The notes beneath the pieces are model-generated. The model was not told the origin of the DNA, searched no databases, and worked only from the letters and a program-made list of their open reading frames with translations. Both the position numbers and the translations under genes were made by a program. Positions 17,187 to 25,725 of a stretch of DNA of 64,000 nt are shown one piece after another. This DNA is from Candidatus Heimdallarchaeota archaeon (GTDB lineage: Archaea > Asgardarchaeota > Heimdallarchaeia > JABLTI01), in the NCBI GenBank assembly GCA_030614005.1, contig JAUWKS010000007.1, positions 1 through 64,000 of the forward strand, read 5' to 3'. The number at the start of each line of letters is the position of its first letter. Position 1 is the stretch's first letter.

Positions 17187-18425
17187 TTATAAAATCTTTA
17201 ATTCTTTACCAATTTTCTCAAAAGCAGCTAATGCAGTATTAAGATGATCTTTTTCTAAACCTGCAGTCATCATTACTCTAATTCTAGCTGTTCCACGTGG
17301 GACCATTGGGAAAACGATTGGTAGAGCGAAAACTCCTTCTTCATAGAGTCTATTGCTCATTGCTTTTGCTACATCATTTTCACCACAAATAATCGGAGTT
17401 ATTCCTGTAGGAGTATTTGCTGCTGCAACAGTAATTTTATGATCGAATCCAAGATCGACAATTGCTTTCTTGAAGAAACTGCCATTCTCTAGAAGCTTTG
17501 CAACTACATTATCAAATTTGCCATCTTTATTTTCAAGAACATCAATTGACCCAATTGATGCCCCAGCAACTGCGGGAGGATGAGAACCACTTAGAAGGTA
17601 TGTTCGTGTTTTGTTTCTGCAGAAATTAACTAAATCTTGTGAACCTGTAATAGCTCCACCCACTGTTCCCATAGCCTTGCTAAAAGTATTCATTTCAACA
17701 TGTACTTTGCCTTGAAGACCAAAATGATCAACAATGCCTTTTCCTTTCTTGCCTCTTCCAAGAACACCGTCACCGTGAGCATCATCTACATAAATCATAG
17801 CGCCATATTGTTCACAGAGTTTTTGGATTTCATCTAGTTTAGCCATATCTCCATCCATACTAAAAACGCCATCAGTGAGAAGTAAAATTCTACGAGCATT
17901 AACCTTCTCAGCATTTTTCAAACAAACTTCTAAACCAGCCATATCTGAGTGTATGTATCTAAAATCAGAACCACGTTGTGCTTTTGATAACCGAACACCA
18001 TCAATTATTGATCCATGATTTAATTCATCAGAAATAATAACATCTTCTTTACTTGGAACCAATTGAGGAATAACTCCTGCATTTGCAGCATACCCTGTTT
18101 GGGTTATCATAACAGCTTCTTGCTCTTTAAAAGTAGCAAGTCTTCTTTCTAGTTCTTCATGAAGAAACATGTTTCCAGCAATTGCTCTAACTGAACCAGA
18201 ACCAGCACCGAATTCTTCCACTGCCTCAAGTGCTTTCTTTACAACATGTGGATGAGTACTTAAGTTCAAGTAGTTATTTGAACACATCATAATAACTTCT
18301 TTACCTTCAACTATACACACAGGGTCAGATCTTGATTCAAGTGTCTTGTGTTTCCAATCTAAATTCTTAGCCACCAAATCATCATATTCAGCTTTCATAA
18401 AGCCAACTGGGTCTCTTGTCGTCAT
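17187..18425 (-). CDS. kbl: Glycine C-acetyltransferase (2-amino-3-ketobutyrate CoA ligase)
   Basis: A PLP enzyme that splits 2-amino-3-ketobutyrate with CoA into glycine and acetyl-CoA, the second step of threonine breakdown after the dehydrogenase at 13611. The 412 residues are of fold type I: CSNNYLNLSTHP near 50, GAGSGSVRAIAGN near 75, DDAHGDGVLGRGKKG near 215, and the PLP lysine in NTFSKAMGTVGG (about K250). The end has RIRVMMTAGLEKDHL, as in the alpha-oxoamine synthase family. AONS (BioF) and serine palmitoyltransferase share the fold, but the neighbouring tdh favours Kbl. ATG 18425 (MTTRDPVGF) is preferred over an upstream start adding eight unlikely residues. The product acetyl-CoA could feed the acyl-CoA synthetase at 2042. 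Confidence 0.88.
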   Translation of the reverse strand: MTTRDPVGFMKAEYDDLVAKNLDWKHKTLESRSDPVCIVEGKEVIMMCSNNYLNLSTHPHVVKKALEAVEEFGAGSGSVRAIAGNMFLHEELERRLATFKEQEAVMITQTGYAANAGVIPQLVPSKEDVIISDELNHGSIIDGVRLSKAQRGSDFRYIHSDMAGLEVCLKNAEKVNARRILLLTDGVFSMDGDMAKLDEIQKLCEQYGAMIYVDDAHGDGVLGRGKKGKGIVDHFGLQGKVHVEMNTFSKAMGTVGGAITGSQDLVNFCRNKTRTYLLSGSHPPAVAGASIGSIDVLENKDGKFDNVVAKLLENGSFFKKAIVDLGFDHKITVAAANTPTGITPIICGENDVAKAMSNRLYEEGVFALPIVFPMVPRGTARIRVMMTAGLEKDHLNTALAAFEKIGKELKIL

Positions 18426-18626
18426 TGTTTTAGCACCAAAAATAATCAATTATTGTTATCTTTGTTAGAGTATTTGCTTTATTAAACTTTTTTTGTATTA
18501 AGAAATAAAGTAAAAACATACACTTTTATGTTAGACATCACTTTTTTCTATTGTATATGAAACAGTTTGATAGAAGATTTTTTATCTTACTGCTTTTGCT
18601 ACTAATCTAGGAAGTGAACAAATACT

Positions 18627-19469
18627 ATGTCTAAAAAAAGCCGATTAGAAGATGATTTATTCGACCCGGAAAAAGATGTTGAATCTACCGTTGAAGGGTT
18701 TCCGAAAAGAAATGAGCTCGTAGTAGCTAATGTTGAAGAAGTTATGGGCCATGGTTGCTATGTTTCTTTGACTGAATTTAATAAAAGAAAAGCGTATGTG
18801 CATATTTCTGAACTCTCTAGAACATGGGTAAAGAATATTAGAGTCCACGTACGAGAAGGGCAAAGAATAGTAGCCAAAGTTTTACGAGTAGACCCTTACA
18901 AAGGTCAAATTGATTTGAGTATTAAGCGTGTCCCTGAGCAAATGAAGAAATTAAAGATTCTTGAAGCGAAACGTGGACAAACAGCAAAGACTCTCTTTAA
19001 AATGGTTACAGAGAAGATGTCAAAAGAAGATATGGTACAAGTTGCTGAAGTAAGAGACATTTTGATCACTCATCATGAATTGCTCTATTATGCACTTGAA
19101 TTTGCTTCGACTGCTACTCAAAAGGAACTCGTAGATATGGGTATCCCAGAGAAATGGGCAAAAACAATAAGAAAAGTAGCCTCCGATAATATTGTCCCTG
19201 CTACCGTTGAAATTAAAGGTACAGCTGAAATTGTCATCCCTAGTGGAAATGGCTTACTCTATCTCAAAGAGGCACTCATCAAAGGTAGAGACAATGTAGA
19301 AGAAAAGAATACTACTATCAAAATCTATACTAAGGGTAGTCCACGTTATTCTATTGAGGTTGAATCTGAAGACTACAAATTGGCTGAAAAAGCATTAGAA
19401 AATGCTCTGGGTCGTATTGAGGATACAGTTGAAAAACATCACGGAACTTTTTCCTTTAAACGGGCATAG
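18627..19469 (+). CDS. eif2a: Translation initiation factor aIF2 subunit alpha
   Basis: The alpha subunit of the archaeal initiator-tRNA carrier aIF2. The 280 residues show the N-terminal S1 OB domain (NELVVANVEEVMGHGCYVSL, then KAYVHISELS and VRVDPYKGQIDLS-like strands), a helical middle domain (about 95-180) and the C-terminal alpha/beta domain that contacts aIF2-gamma (about 185-270). The serine loop region corresponding to eukaryotic Ser51 reads SELSRTWVKNIRVHV. The start is ATG 18627 with AGGAAGTG upstream. Nop10 follows after 47 bases, a neighbour pair conserved across archaea. The gamma subunit is also in this window, at 43747. Confidence 0.95.
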   Translation: MSKKSRLEDDLFDPEKDVESTVEGFPKRNELVVANVEEVMGHGCYVSLTEFNKRKAYVHISELSRTWVKNIRVHVREGQRIVAKVLRVDPYKGQIDLSIKRVPEQMKKLKILEAKRGQTAKTLFKMVTEKMSKEDMVQVAEVRDILITHHELLYYALEFASTATQKELVDMGIPEKWAKTIRKVASDNIVPATVEIKGTAEIVIPSGNGLLYLKEALIKGRDNVEEKNTTIKIYTKGSPRYSIEVESEDYKLAEKALENALGRIEDTVEKHHGTFSFKRA

Positions 19470-19516
19470 ATAGAATAGAATTGTTAACCAAATAAAATTG
19501 AAGGCAGGAAACAATA

Positions 19517-19699
19517 ATGTCAATTCAGAAATGCACAAAATGTGGACAATATACTTTGAAGGAAATTTGTCCAGTGTGTAAAGAAAAAGCAGTCAAACCT
19601 GCTCCAGCAAAATTTTCAATAGTACATTCCCAAAAATATGGTAAATATCGGCGGGAATTAATGAAACAAGCGAAAGAAAGAACAAAAGCAAAAGAGTAA
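19517..19699 (+). CDS. nop10: Ribosome biogenesis / H/ACA RNP protein Nop10
   Basis: A 60-residue zinc-ribbon protein of the H/ACA ribonucleoprotein that guides pseudouridylation with Cbf5, Gar1 and L7Ae. The zinc-binding cysteines C6, C9, C18 and C21 are present (CTKCGQ ... CPVC), followed by the typical PAPAKFS and a basic helix YGKYRRELMKQA. Length is normal. The start ATG 19517 has AGGCAGGAAAC in front. It lies downstream of aIF2-alpha, the standard archaeal arrangement, and presumably shares its transcript. Confidence 0.95.
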   Translation: MSIQKCTKCGQYTLKEICPVCKEKAVKPAPAKFSIVHSQKYGKYRRELMKQAKERTKAKE

Positions 19700-19760
19700 T
19701 TGAACGTTCACTTCCAAAAATTACTCTTCCTTATCCTCTTTTTTATAAAAGAAATATAAT

Positions 19761-19860
19761 TGGTGCACCGCCCGGAATTTGAATCCGGGTTCCGACCTAT
19801 CTCCTCGAGATAAAACCTCTAATGGGAGGGTCGAGTCTTACCAGGCTGGACCAGCGGTGC
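19761..19860 (-). tRNA. tRNA-Gly(CCC) with intron at 37/38 and encoded CCA
   Basis: Read on the minus strand: acceptor GCACCGC pairs with GCGGTGC, then discriminator A and an encoded CCA end (19761-19763). The D arm is GTCC/AGAC with a loop containing GG; the anticodon stem is CGACC/GGTCG; the T arm is CCGGA/TCCGG with loop TTCAAAT. Removing 24 bases (19799-19822) leaves the anticodon loop CTCCCAA, anticodon CCC, which decodes GGG glycine. G1-C72, C35 and C36 suit a glycine tRNA. The mature length without CCA is 73 bases. Confidence 0.92.
19799..19822 (-). other. tRNA intron with bulge-helix-bulge splice sites
   Basis: The 24-base intron starts TTAGAGG and ends GAGGAGAT on the minus strand. 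CTCC of the anticodon loop pairs with GGAG near the intron end to make a four-base-pair central helix, flanked by three-base bulges CAT and ATA. Cutting after the second base of each bulge gives the canonical 37/38 position, the pattern recognised by archaeal tRNA splicing endonuclease. Confidence 0.85.
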
Positions 19861-19873
19861 GAAGTATATTTGC

Positions 19874-19938
19874 GCGAACTATCAACTCAAAATCCTCAAC
19901 ATCAATGTTCAGCTAGGGCCAGAACGATCATCGTCCGC
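19874..19938 (-). ncRNA. Candidate C/D-box-like small RNA upstream of tRNA-Gly
   Basis: On the minus strand a 65-base segment is closed by a six-pair stem, GCGGAC with GTTCGC. Inside are a C-like box ATGATCG, a good D' box CTGA, a C'-like box TGATGTT and a D-like TTGA just before the closing stem. The intervening stretches (GTTCTGGCCCTAG and GAGGATTTTGAG) have the length of guides. It is GC-richer than its surroundings and lies 13 bases upstream of the tRNA, with an AT-rich TATA-like AATAATAC further upstream. Boxes C and D are imperfect, so it may instead be a tRNA leader. Confidence 0.33.
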
Positions 19939-20063
19939 GTGTATTATTTTGTTTTCTTAAAACAAAAAAAGGTTTCGAGATATTCGAAACAAAAGATTAG
20001 CAAAAACGTTCTCTACGAATAATTAAACTATGTATAAAATAAGTGAGAAGAAATGAAAAAGGA

Positions 20064-20774
20064 TTATTTTATTCTTTTCAAACGGTTTTGCACTGCTTCA
20101 CTTTGTAATTCCTTTAAGGCATCCATAGCAATCCATTTTGCACTTGGATAATCCATGTGGAGAATCTCATTGCTATACATTATTGCTTCTTTGTTTAGAT
20201 TTCGGTTTCTTTTACCAATTTGTCTTAGTGCCCAATTAACACTTTTTTTAACCATATTTCTAGGGTCTAAAGCTCCTTTCTGTATCAATGGTAGAAAAGA
20301 AATGAAAACTGCATCATCTGCTTTTTTATCACTAACTGCTAACCGAGCGATTAATACAAAACCTGCTCTTTTGACATATTCTTCTTCTCGTTTTGTCCAA
20401 TCAATAACTTTCTGATACGCATATCGTGTTCGCTCAAATAAACACATAATACATTGATCGCAAATTTCCCAATAAGTAAACTCGCTTGCCCATCTCTCCA
20501 GTTGCGATTCAGTTACAAAATCAGGATCATCTATCATAGAAGCTAAGATTCTTGTTTCTCTGTAATTCAAGTCCCACAAATCTAGTGCCAATTGATGGTT
20601 AATGCCTATTTCTTTGGCTAACTCTCGGAGGATAGGAATTTTAATACCAAAAGCATTTTCGGGAGTGATGCCATACTTTGCCATCCACTCAATAGCTTCT
20701 GGATCCTTTAATTCTTCCAATCTTTGGACTATTATTTCTATATTGGATAATCTACTAATAACCAACTTTCCCAC
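20064..20774 (-). CDS. AlkD-like DNA alkylation repair glycosylase
   Basis: A 236-residue all-helical HEAT-like protein of the DNA_alkylation family, whose members (AlkD, AlkC) excise positively charged alkylated bases such as 7-methylguanine. Hallmarks are GIKIPILRELAKEIG near 42, LWDLNYRETRILASMIDDP near 66, WEICDQCIMCLF near 102, and EEYVKRAGFVLIARLAV with KKSVNWALRQIGKRN toward the C-terminus, the last helices lining the DNA groove. The conserved aromatic and acidic positions (W, D) around WEICD are retained. The start is ATG 20774. A neighbouring OB-fold single-strand binding protein on the same strand 50 bases upstream suggests a small repair unit. Confidence 0.85.
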   Translation of the reverse strand: MGKLVISRLSNIEIIVQRLEELKDPEAIEWMAKYGITPENAFGIKIPILRELAKEIGINHQLALDLWDLNYRETRILASMIDDPDFVTESQLERWASEFTYWEICDQCIMCLFERTRYAYQKVIDWTKREEEYVKRAGFVLIARLAVSDKKADDAVFISFLPLIQKGALDPRNMVKKSVNWALRQIGKRNRNLNKEAIMYSNEILHMDYPSAKWIAMDALKELQSEAVQNRLKRIK

Positions 20775-20825
20775 AGAGCTCCTACAATAATAATAGAAAG
20801 TAATAACAAAGAAGAATGTTATTTA

Positions 20826-21194
20826 CTATTCATCTTCTTCTTGGCTTTCTTCAATGAATTTATTTAAGATAGTCTGAGCATCAGGAAAACTTTCATCTTC
20901 AATTTTGGTCATTGTTCCATTACGACCTAAAGAAAGCTGAGCACGTCCTTGCCAAACATTAATGTACCCTTCTTCAATTTTTAACAGATCACCGAAACTG
21001 GCTTCATTGATTTTCGTTCCCCACAAACTCATCGTTGTAGTTCCTGTTTCGTCACCAACTTTGAGATCACATACACGAGATTTTCCAAATTTGGTATTGA
21101 CAGTTCTTGGTTCACTTTTAATAATAACTCGCACAACAATATTTATCCCTGGTTGCTTGACAGGTTTTAGATCTTTAACTTTAATGAATGACAT
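20826..21194 (-). CDS. Single-stranded DNA-binding OB-fold protein (SOSS-B/crenarchaeal SSB type)
   Basis: A 122-residue protein with one OB fold (MSFIKVKDLKPVKQPGINIV... to about 100) and a flexible acidic tail ending SQEEDE. Strand patterns CDLKVGDETGTTTMSLWG and LLKIEEGYINVWQGRAQLSL match the simple SSBs of Crenarchaeota and eukaryotic SOSS-B1. It should bind single-stranded DNA in replication or repair, and the acidic tail is the usual partner-binding segment. An RNA-binding role cannot be excluded. The start ATG 21194 has AGAGGAAG in front (minus strand). It precedes the AlkD-like gene on the same strand. Confidence 0.85.
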   Translation of the reverse strand: MSFIKVKDLKPVKQPGINIVVRVIIKSEPRTVNTKFGKSRVCDLKVGDETGTTTMSLWGTKINEASFGDLLKIEEGYINVWQGRAQLSLGRNGTMTKIEDESFPDAQTILNKFIEESQEEDE

Positions 21195-21367
21195 TTTACT
21201 TCCTCTGATTAGTTCAATGTTATTATATACTTAGTAATTTACAAAGGAGAATACCACTATTAGTATTTTCTGTAAAAATAGCTTATTTGGTTAAACATTT
21301 TAATTCAAAATTCAAACGACAATTTTTTATTTAACATTGTCTCATTTTGTTGTGGAGTGTAATTTCC

Positions 21368-21883
21368 TTGCCAAAAGATGAACAAAAATCACAAGAAGAA
21401 TTTTCCGCTATCTATATGGGCGATTTTAGCACAATCATTGATGAAGCTATAGATTTCAAAAAACAAGCACAAGTCAATGGTTTTGATTTATCAGTGAAAG
21501 AAATCTTTACTCTAAAAGGAGAAGGAGCAATCGACTTCGATAACTCCAAACGTGTTCTTCCTGAGTATGAACCTTTACCAAAGAAAGATGATGAATACTG
21601 GGAATTACAACCTGGTGCCTATGTTGTTCGCTATAATGAAATTGTGAGCGTCCCTCTTAATGCTGTAGGAATAATTCAACCAAGAAGCACACTACTTAGA
21701 ATGGGTGGAACAATGATTGGTGCTTGGTGGGATTCAGGTTATTCAGGCAGAGGGCAGGGTCTATTAGTTGTAAATCATCCAATAAAGGTTTACCAGAATG
21801 CCCGTGTTGCTCAAATTGTTTTTCTAATTTCTAAAGAACTATCAAAAGGGTACGATGGTACCTATCAAAGTGAGAAGAAATAA
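21368..21883 (+). CDS. dut: dUTPase / dCTP deaminase family protein
   Basis: A 171-residue enzyme of the trimeric dUTPase/dCTP deaminase fold that keeps dUTP low. Visible motifs are PGAYVVRYNEIVSVP, the phosphate-binding IQPRSTLLRMGG (about 115), and the nucleoside pocket GAWWDSGYSGRGQGLLVV with a following ARVAQIVF. The uracil-binding region and missing deaminase Glu pattern favour dUTPase, but bifunctional enzymes exist in archaea. TTG 21368 is chosen because GGAG (21354-21357) precedes it by ten bases; an earlier TTG at 21347 adds seven implausible residues. It sits just upstream of the exporter promoter. Confidence 0.82.
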   Translation: MPKDEQKSQEEFSAIYMGDFSTIIDEAIDFKKQAQVNGFDLSVKEIFTLKGEGAIDFDNSKRVLPEYEPLPKKDDEYWELQPGAYVVRYNEIVSVPLNAVGIIQPRSTLLRMGGTMIGAWWDSGYSGRGQGLLVVNHPIKVYQNARVAQIVFLISKELSKGYDGTYQSEKK

Positions 21884-21916
21884 TTTTTCTTTTCATTTTC
21901 TGAAATTTTACGTATG

Positions 21917-21974
21917 TTTATATAGTTAGAGGTCTAACTTAGGTAAGAGGTCTGACTCGGGTTAGATGTCTAAC
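21917..21974 (+). promoter_or_regulatory. TATA box followed by three tandem palindromic operators
   Basis: TTTATATA (21917-21924) is followed at once by three 14-base palindromes: GTTAGAGGTCTAAC (21925-21938), GTAAGAGGTCTGAC (21943-21956) and GTTAGATGTCTAAC (21961-21974). Their starts are exactly 18 bases apart. Placed over the expected transcription start, a bound protein would block transcription of the exporter gene. Confidence 0.65.
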
Positions 21975-22030
21975 CTATTATTCCTATTTATTTCACAGCA
22001 ATTACAACTTTTTCAACAGGGGATTAACAA

Positions 22031-22069
22031 ATGGCAAACGAAACTACGGTTGAAAAAACAAATGTGTAA
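22031..22069 (+). other. Overlapping 12-codon leader ORF
   Basis: ATG 22031 opens MANETTVEKTNV and stops at TAA 22067-22069, overlapping the exporter start ATG 22062 in another frame. It has the better ribosome binding site (AGGGGA, about 22017-22022). It could couple translation of the exporter, or mark a frameshift at the start of that gene. Confidence 0.4.
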
Positions 22070-25000
22070 AATCAAATCAAAAAAAGAAAAACTGGAACTA
22101 GAAAGTAAGATTGCTGGTGAAAGTAGAGAAAAGAAAAAAGATAACAAAGATACAACACCGAAAAAGAAGAGGAAAAAAGAGCTCTTCAAATGGTTAGGTG
22201 GATTTGTTACCAAAAGATACAAAATAATTCTAATAGTCAGCTTACTTTCTTTAGCAACAGCAATATATCCTGCAATTCTTTTGCAAGGAGAATTGAAATA
22301 TAATGATCAAGATTTTCTTCCTCAAAACCTTGAAAGTAGTATTGGTGAGCAAATTCTTGAAGATCAGTTTGCTTCTAATGTATCTAGTCTATCAACTATT
22401 ATTGTTCTAGATTCGGATGAACTTATTAGCTCTGAAGATAATCTCGCATATATTGAGGCTTTAACTCAAGGAATTGATGGTTCTAATGTATCAAATGACG
22501 TAGCAAGAGTTGACAATATAGTCTCAACATTTATTGCGTATAACTCGACATATTGGTCTGAAATAAATCAAGCACGATCAGCAATTGATAATATGTTATT
22601 TGACAATTTAACTTATGCTAATTCGGCAATGCAATATGCAGCAGGAGAATTAAATGCTACTATGCAGCAAATTGCCGGATTATATCTAATGACTTGGTTT
22701 AACTTTTCAAGAACTTATTATTATGGTCATTACGATTCGAATCTCTTTACAGCAGGTCCCCTTGATCCTACCGTTCTGCAAACTATAGCATTAGATACTA
22801 ATTTCACAAATGGTTTTGCTATTTCACCGGAATATGTAAGTTTAGTGTATAGCTATGCAAATTCCTTAGATAATATTTCTTATGTAGATGACTTTGTTGT
22901 GAATGAAATTGCATTAAGCATTGCAAATATGTCATTATTCTATGCATCAAATATGTCTCTTGAAGAATATCAAGTACAACTTTATCCTTTGTTAGCATTG
23001 TACTATCAAAATTGGATACAAAGCTTCCAACAAACAATAACAAATTATAGTTTGAGTATAGTAAATGGTACTTTGTTGAGTGCAAATCTATATGATAATT
23101 CCACTATCCCAAACGCATATGTAAGTCAAGGAACAGTTTTAGGTTATCTACAGATAGTAAATAATACTGCATTTCAGGGGATTGATATTAGAAATCTAAT
23201 TCTCTCTCAAGCAAGCGAATTCTTTGATTTATCTGATCCTCAAATTATGGCATTCCTAGACAGTGAAGACTTAGCAACAATAATTGAAGCAGTTTATGAC
23301 TTAGGATTAAATCCATCACAAGAAGCAATTCAATTATTATCTGCATCAATTACTGAACAGATCATACTAGGAATTATTACAGTTAATCCTTCCATACCTA
23401 CTATCGAAGAATTTTGTATTAGTGATCGGGTATCAAATATTACTCGGTGGTTCTTAAGTACTGATGGTAAGTGTTCGATTTATGTAGTATCATACGATGT
23501 TTCGAGTTACTCTACTGTTGAAGAACAAAATCGAGCTTTAGTTGCTGCAGATAAATGGATAGGTGACTATTCTCATCAACTAATTTCTGATATGAATTTA
23601 ACTCAAACAAGAATTTATCATACAGGAGAAATATTCATTACTGAGAGTATAACAGAATCCTCAGGAGAAGCTGCAGGTAGTATTGATATATTTGCAATCA
23701 TTTTTGTTGTAATAGCTTTAATACTTATTTTCACTAGCCTAGTTGCACCTGTAATTCCATTACTGACAATTGGAATTGCTATTGTTATCTCTTTCGCATT
23801 TCTCTTCTGGGTATCAAAAGCAATGGATATTCATTACTTAAGCACTCTTCTTCTGACGATTATTTCATTAGGCGCTGGTGTTGATTATTGTATATTTATT
23901 TACTCAAGATATACTGAAGAACTCAAAAGAGGCAAACCAAAAGAAGATGCAGTAAAAATTGCTATTGAACATGCTGGAGAATCAGTTTTCCATTCAGGAT
24001 TAACTGTGATGGTCGGTTTTGGAGCTCTAATTATACCTAATTTCCCAATGTTACGAAGTCTAGGTATTGCAATGTTAATTGGCGTTGGGTTTTCAATATT
24101 AGCCTCAGTATTAATTGTTCCATCTTTACTAATGTTATTAGGAGATGCAGTATTTTGGCCTAAAAAATTGAATACTATTCTTCGACCACAAAAGTGGTTC
24201 AAGAAGAAAAAGGTTCCAATCATTGAAATTGAAGAACAATCTGAAAATGTTCCTGATGGTCAATCTCTCCATAAAATCAAATCGGAAAAAGAAGAAGTTA
24301 GTGAACCAAAAAGAAAAAGTAGTTTGTCAATACGCATAGGAAAATTTGTCACGAAAAATGGCCTTTCTATCTTTTTATTGGCAATTGTATCCATAGCTCC
24401 ATTTGTTTACTTCACTACTCAAATGAAAACAAGTACCGATTTCATGAGTATGATGCCTTCAGATTTTGAACCTAGAGATGCATCTGATATCCTAACTGAG
24501 AGAATGGATTATGGTAATCCAATATCTGTTAAACTACTTTTTACAAACCTAGACCAAGAAGTTCTCTCTAGAGAGACACTAATTGACACAGAAAACTTAT
24601 GCAAACAATTACTTACACAAGAGCATGTAAAGACAATTCGGGCAGTAACTAGACCACTAGGTACAAATTCAATACCGTTCGATAATCCTGCAATGTACTC
24701 AAGTTATCTAAGTATCATGGATAATTTCGTAGGAAAAGATAATCACACTTTCTATATGGAAATTTACTTAGATATTGATCCATATTCAGACGAAGCAAAT
24801 GATTATGTAGGTAATTTGCCAGCGTTCATTGATGAAGTTATATCTCAAGAAGATTTGTCATATCTTACAAGTGCCGACCATTATGTAATGGGTGTTTCTC
24901 GAACCTTTTATGAAATGAACTTAGTTACAACTCAGGCATATCCAATCGTCGTGCCTATCGTTATAATAGGTGTGTTCTTAGTATTACTCTTCTTGTTTGG

Positions 25001-25709
25001 ATCCTATTTCACTCCAATCAGATTGATACTCACAATTGGTATGAGTATAGCTTTTACTTTGGGTCTGCTTTATCTAGTCTATGGAATAGGTTTTGGCGCT
25101 CCAATATTCTGGCTTCTTCCAATAATGCTATTTTCCATTTTAATGGGATTAGGTTTGGATTATGATATTTTCTTGGTATCTCGAATCAAAGAGTATTGTC
25201 AAGCTGGTATGACGGATAAAGATGCAATTATTCATGCCTTGGATCATACTGGAACAATCATTACATCTTGTGGGTTAGTGATGGCTGCAGCGTTTAGTAG
25301 CTTGATGTTCACTGAACTTTGGCACATCAACGAACTAGGATTTGCATTCACAATCTCAATATTAATCGACGCAACTGTAGTTCGTCTAATTCTTGTTCCA
25401 TCAATAATGGTGCTATTGGAGAAATTCAATTGGAAAGGACCGAAAAGATTGCAAAAGGTACACCGAAATCCAAAAGTAACTGCTGTAATGAAAATTTTAG
25501 GCGATAACATTGGTATTGAAATTTTCAGTCCTGAGTTAAAGAAATCTCTTGAAAATGTTGTAGAACAATCATCTTCCAATGCTACTGTTGAGGAGTTGAT
25601 TGGTAATATGCAACCAGCATTGATACAATATATAGATGAGAAAAAACTGACAACGATAATAACTGATCTTATGACCACTAAATTGAACGAAATATCTTTG
25701 AAATCGTAA
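22062..25709 (+). CDS. RND/MMPL superfamily exporter
   Basis: A 1215-residue membrane transporter of the MMPL/HAE family, expected to move a hydrophobic solute or lipid using an ion gradient. It is two similar halves: a basic cytoplasmic N-terminus, one membrane helix (about 50-72), a large external domain, then a block of five or six helices with the SSD-like signature ISLGAGVDYCIFIYSRYTEE; a charged linker (about 700-740); and the same again, with MGLGLDYDIFLVSRIKEY near residue 1030. The paired G..DYxIF..SR motifs are the proton-path region. The first external domain is unusually long (about 450 residues) and Asn-rich, with many NxS/T sites. ATG 22062 is chosen; an ORF open from 21966 would be translated from within the operators. 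Confidence 0.85.
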   Translation: MCKIKSKKEKLELESKIAGESREKKKDNKDTTPKKKRKKELFKWLGGFVTKRYKIILIVSLLSLATAIYPAILLQGELKYNDQDFLPQNLESSIGEQILEDQFASNVSSLSTIIVLDSDELISSEDNLAYIEALTQGIDGSNVSNDVARVDNIVSTFIAYNSTYWSEINQARSAIDNMLFDNLTYANSAMQYAAGELNATMQQIAGLYLMTWFNFSRTYYYGHYDSNLFTAGPLDPTVLQTIALDTNFTNGFAISPEYVSLVYSYANSLDNISYVDDFVVNEIALSIANMSLFYASNMSLEEYQVQLYPLLALYYQNWIQSFQQTITNYSLSIVNGTLLSANLYDNSTIPNAYVSQGTVLGYLQIVNNTAFQGIDIRNLILSQASEFFDLSDPQIMAFLDSEDLATIIEAVYDLGLNPSQEAIQLLSASITEQIILGIITVNPSIPTIEEFCISDRVSNITRWFLSTDGKCSIYVVSYDVSSYSTVEEQNRALVAADKWIGDYSHQLISDMNLTQTRIYHTGEIFITESITESSGEAAGSIDIFAIIFVVIALILIFTSLVAPVIPLLTIGIAIVISFAFLFWVSKAMDIHYLSTLLLTIISLGAGVDYCIFIYSRYTEELKRGKPKEDAVKIAIEHAGESVFHSGLTVMVGFGALIIPNFPMLRSLGIAMLIGVGFSILASVLIVPSLLMLLGDAVFWPKKLNTILRPQKWFKKKKVPIIEIEEQSENVPDGQSLHKIKSEKEEVSEPKRKSSLSIRIGKFVTKNGLSIFLLAIVSIAPFVYFTTQMKTSTDFMSMMPSDFEPRDASDILTERMDYGNPISVKLLFTNLDQEVLSRETLIDTENLCKQLLTQEHVKTIRAVTRPLGTNSIPFDNPAMYSSYLSIMDNFVGKDNHTFYMEIYLDIDPYSDEANDYVGNLPAFIDEVISQEDLSYLTSADHYVMGVSRTFYEMNLVTTQAYPIVVPIVIIGVFLVLLFLFGSYFTPIRLILTIGMSIAFTLGLLYLVYGIGFGAPIFWLLPIMLFSILMGLGLDYDIFLVSRIKEYCQAGMTDKDAIIHALDHTGTIITSCGLVMAAAFSSLMFTELWHINELGFAFTISILIDATVVRLILVPSIMVLLEKFNWKGPKRLQKVHRNPKVTAVMKILGDNIGIEIFSPELKKSLENVVEQSSSNATVEELIGNMQPALIQYIDEKKLTTIITDLMTTKLNEISLKS

Positions 25710-25725
25710 AGTCTGTAAAACAATA

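Noticed and set aside
19822..20022. 66-codon ORF over the tRNA region
   Set aside because: It runs antisense through tRNA-Gly and the candidate small RNA; no protein features.
21966..22061. Longer N-terminus for the exporter from ATG 21966
   Set aside because: That ATG lies inside the third operator palindrome and near the transcription start; the added residues are unlike the family.
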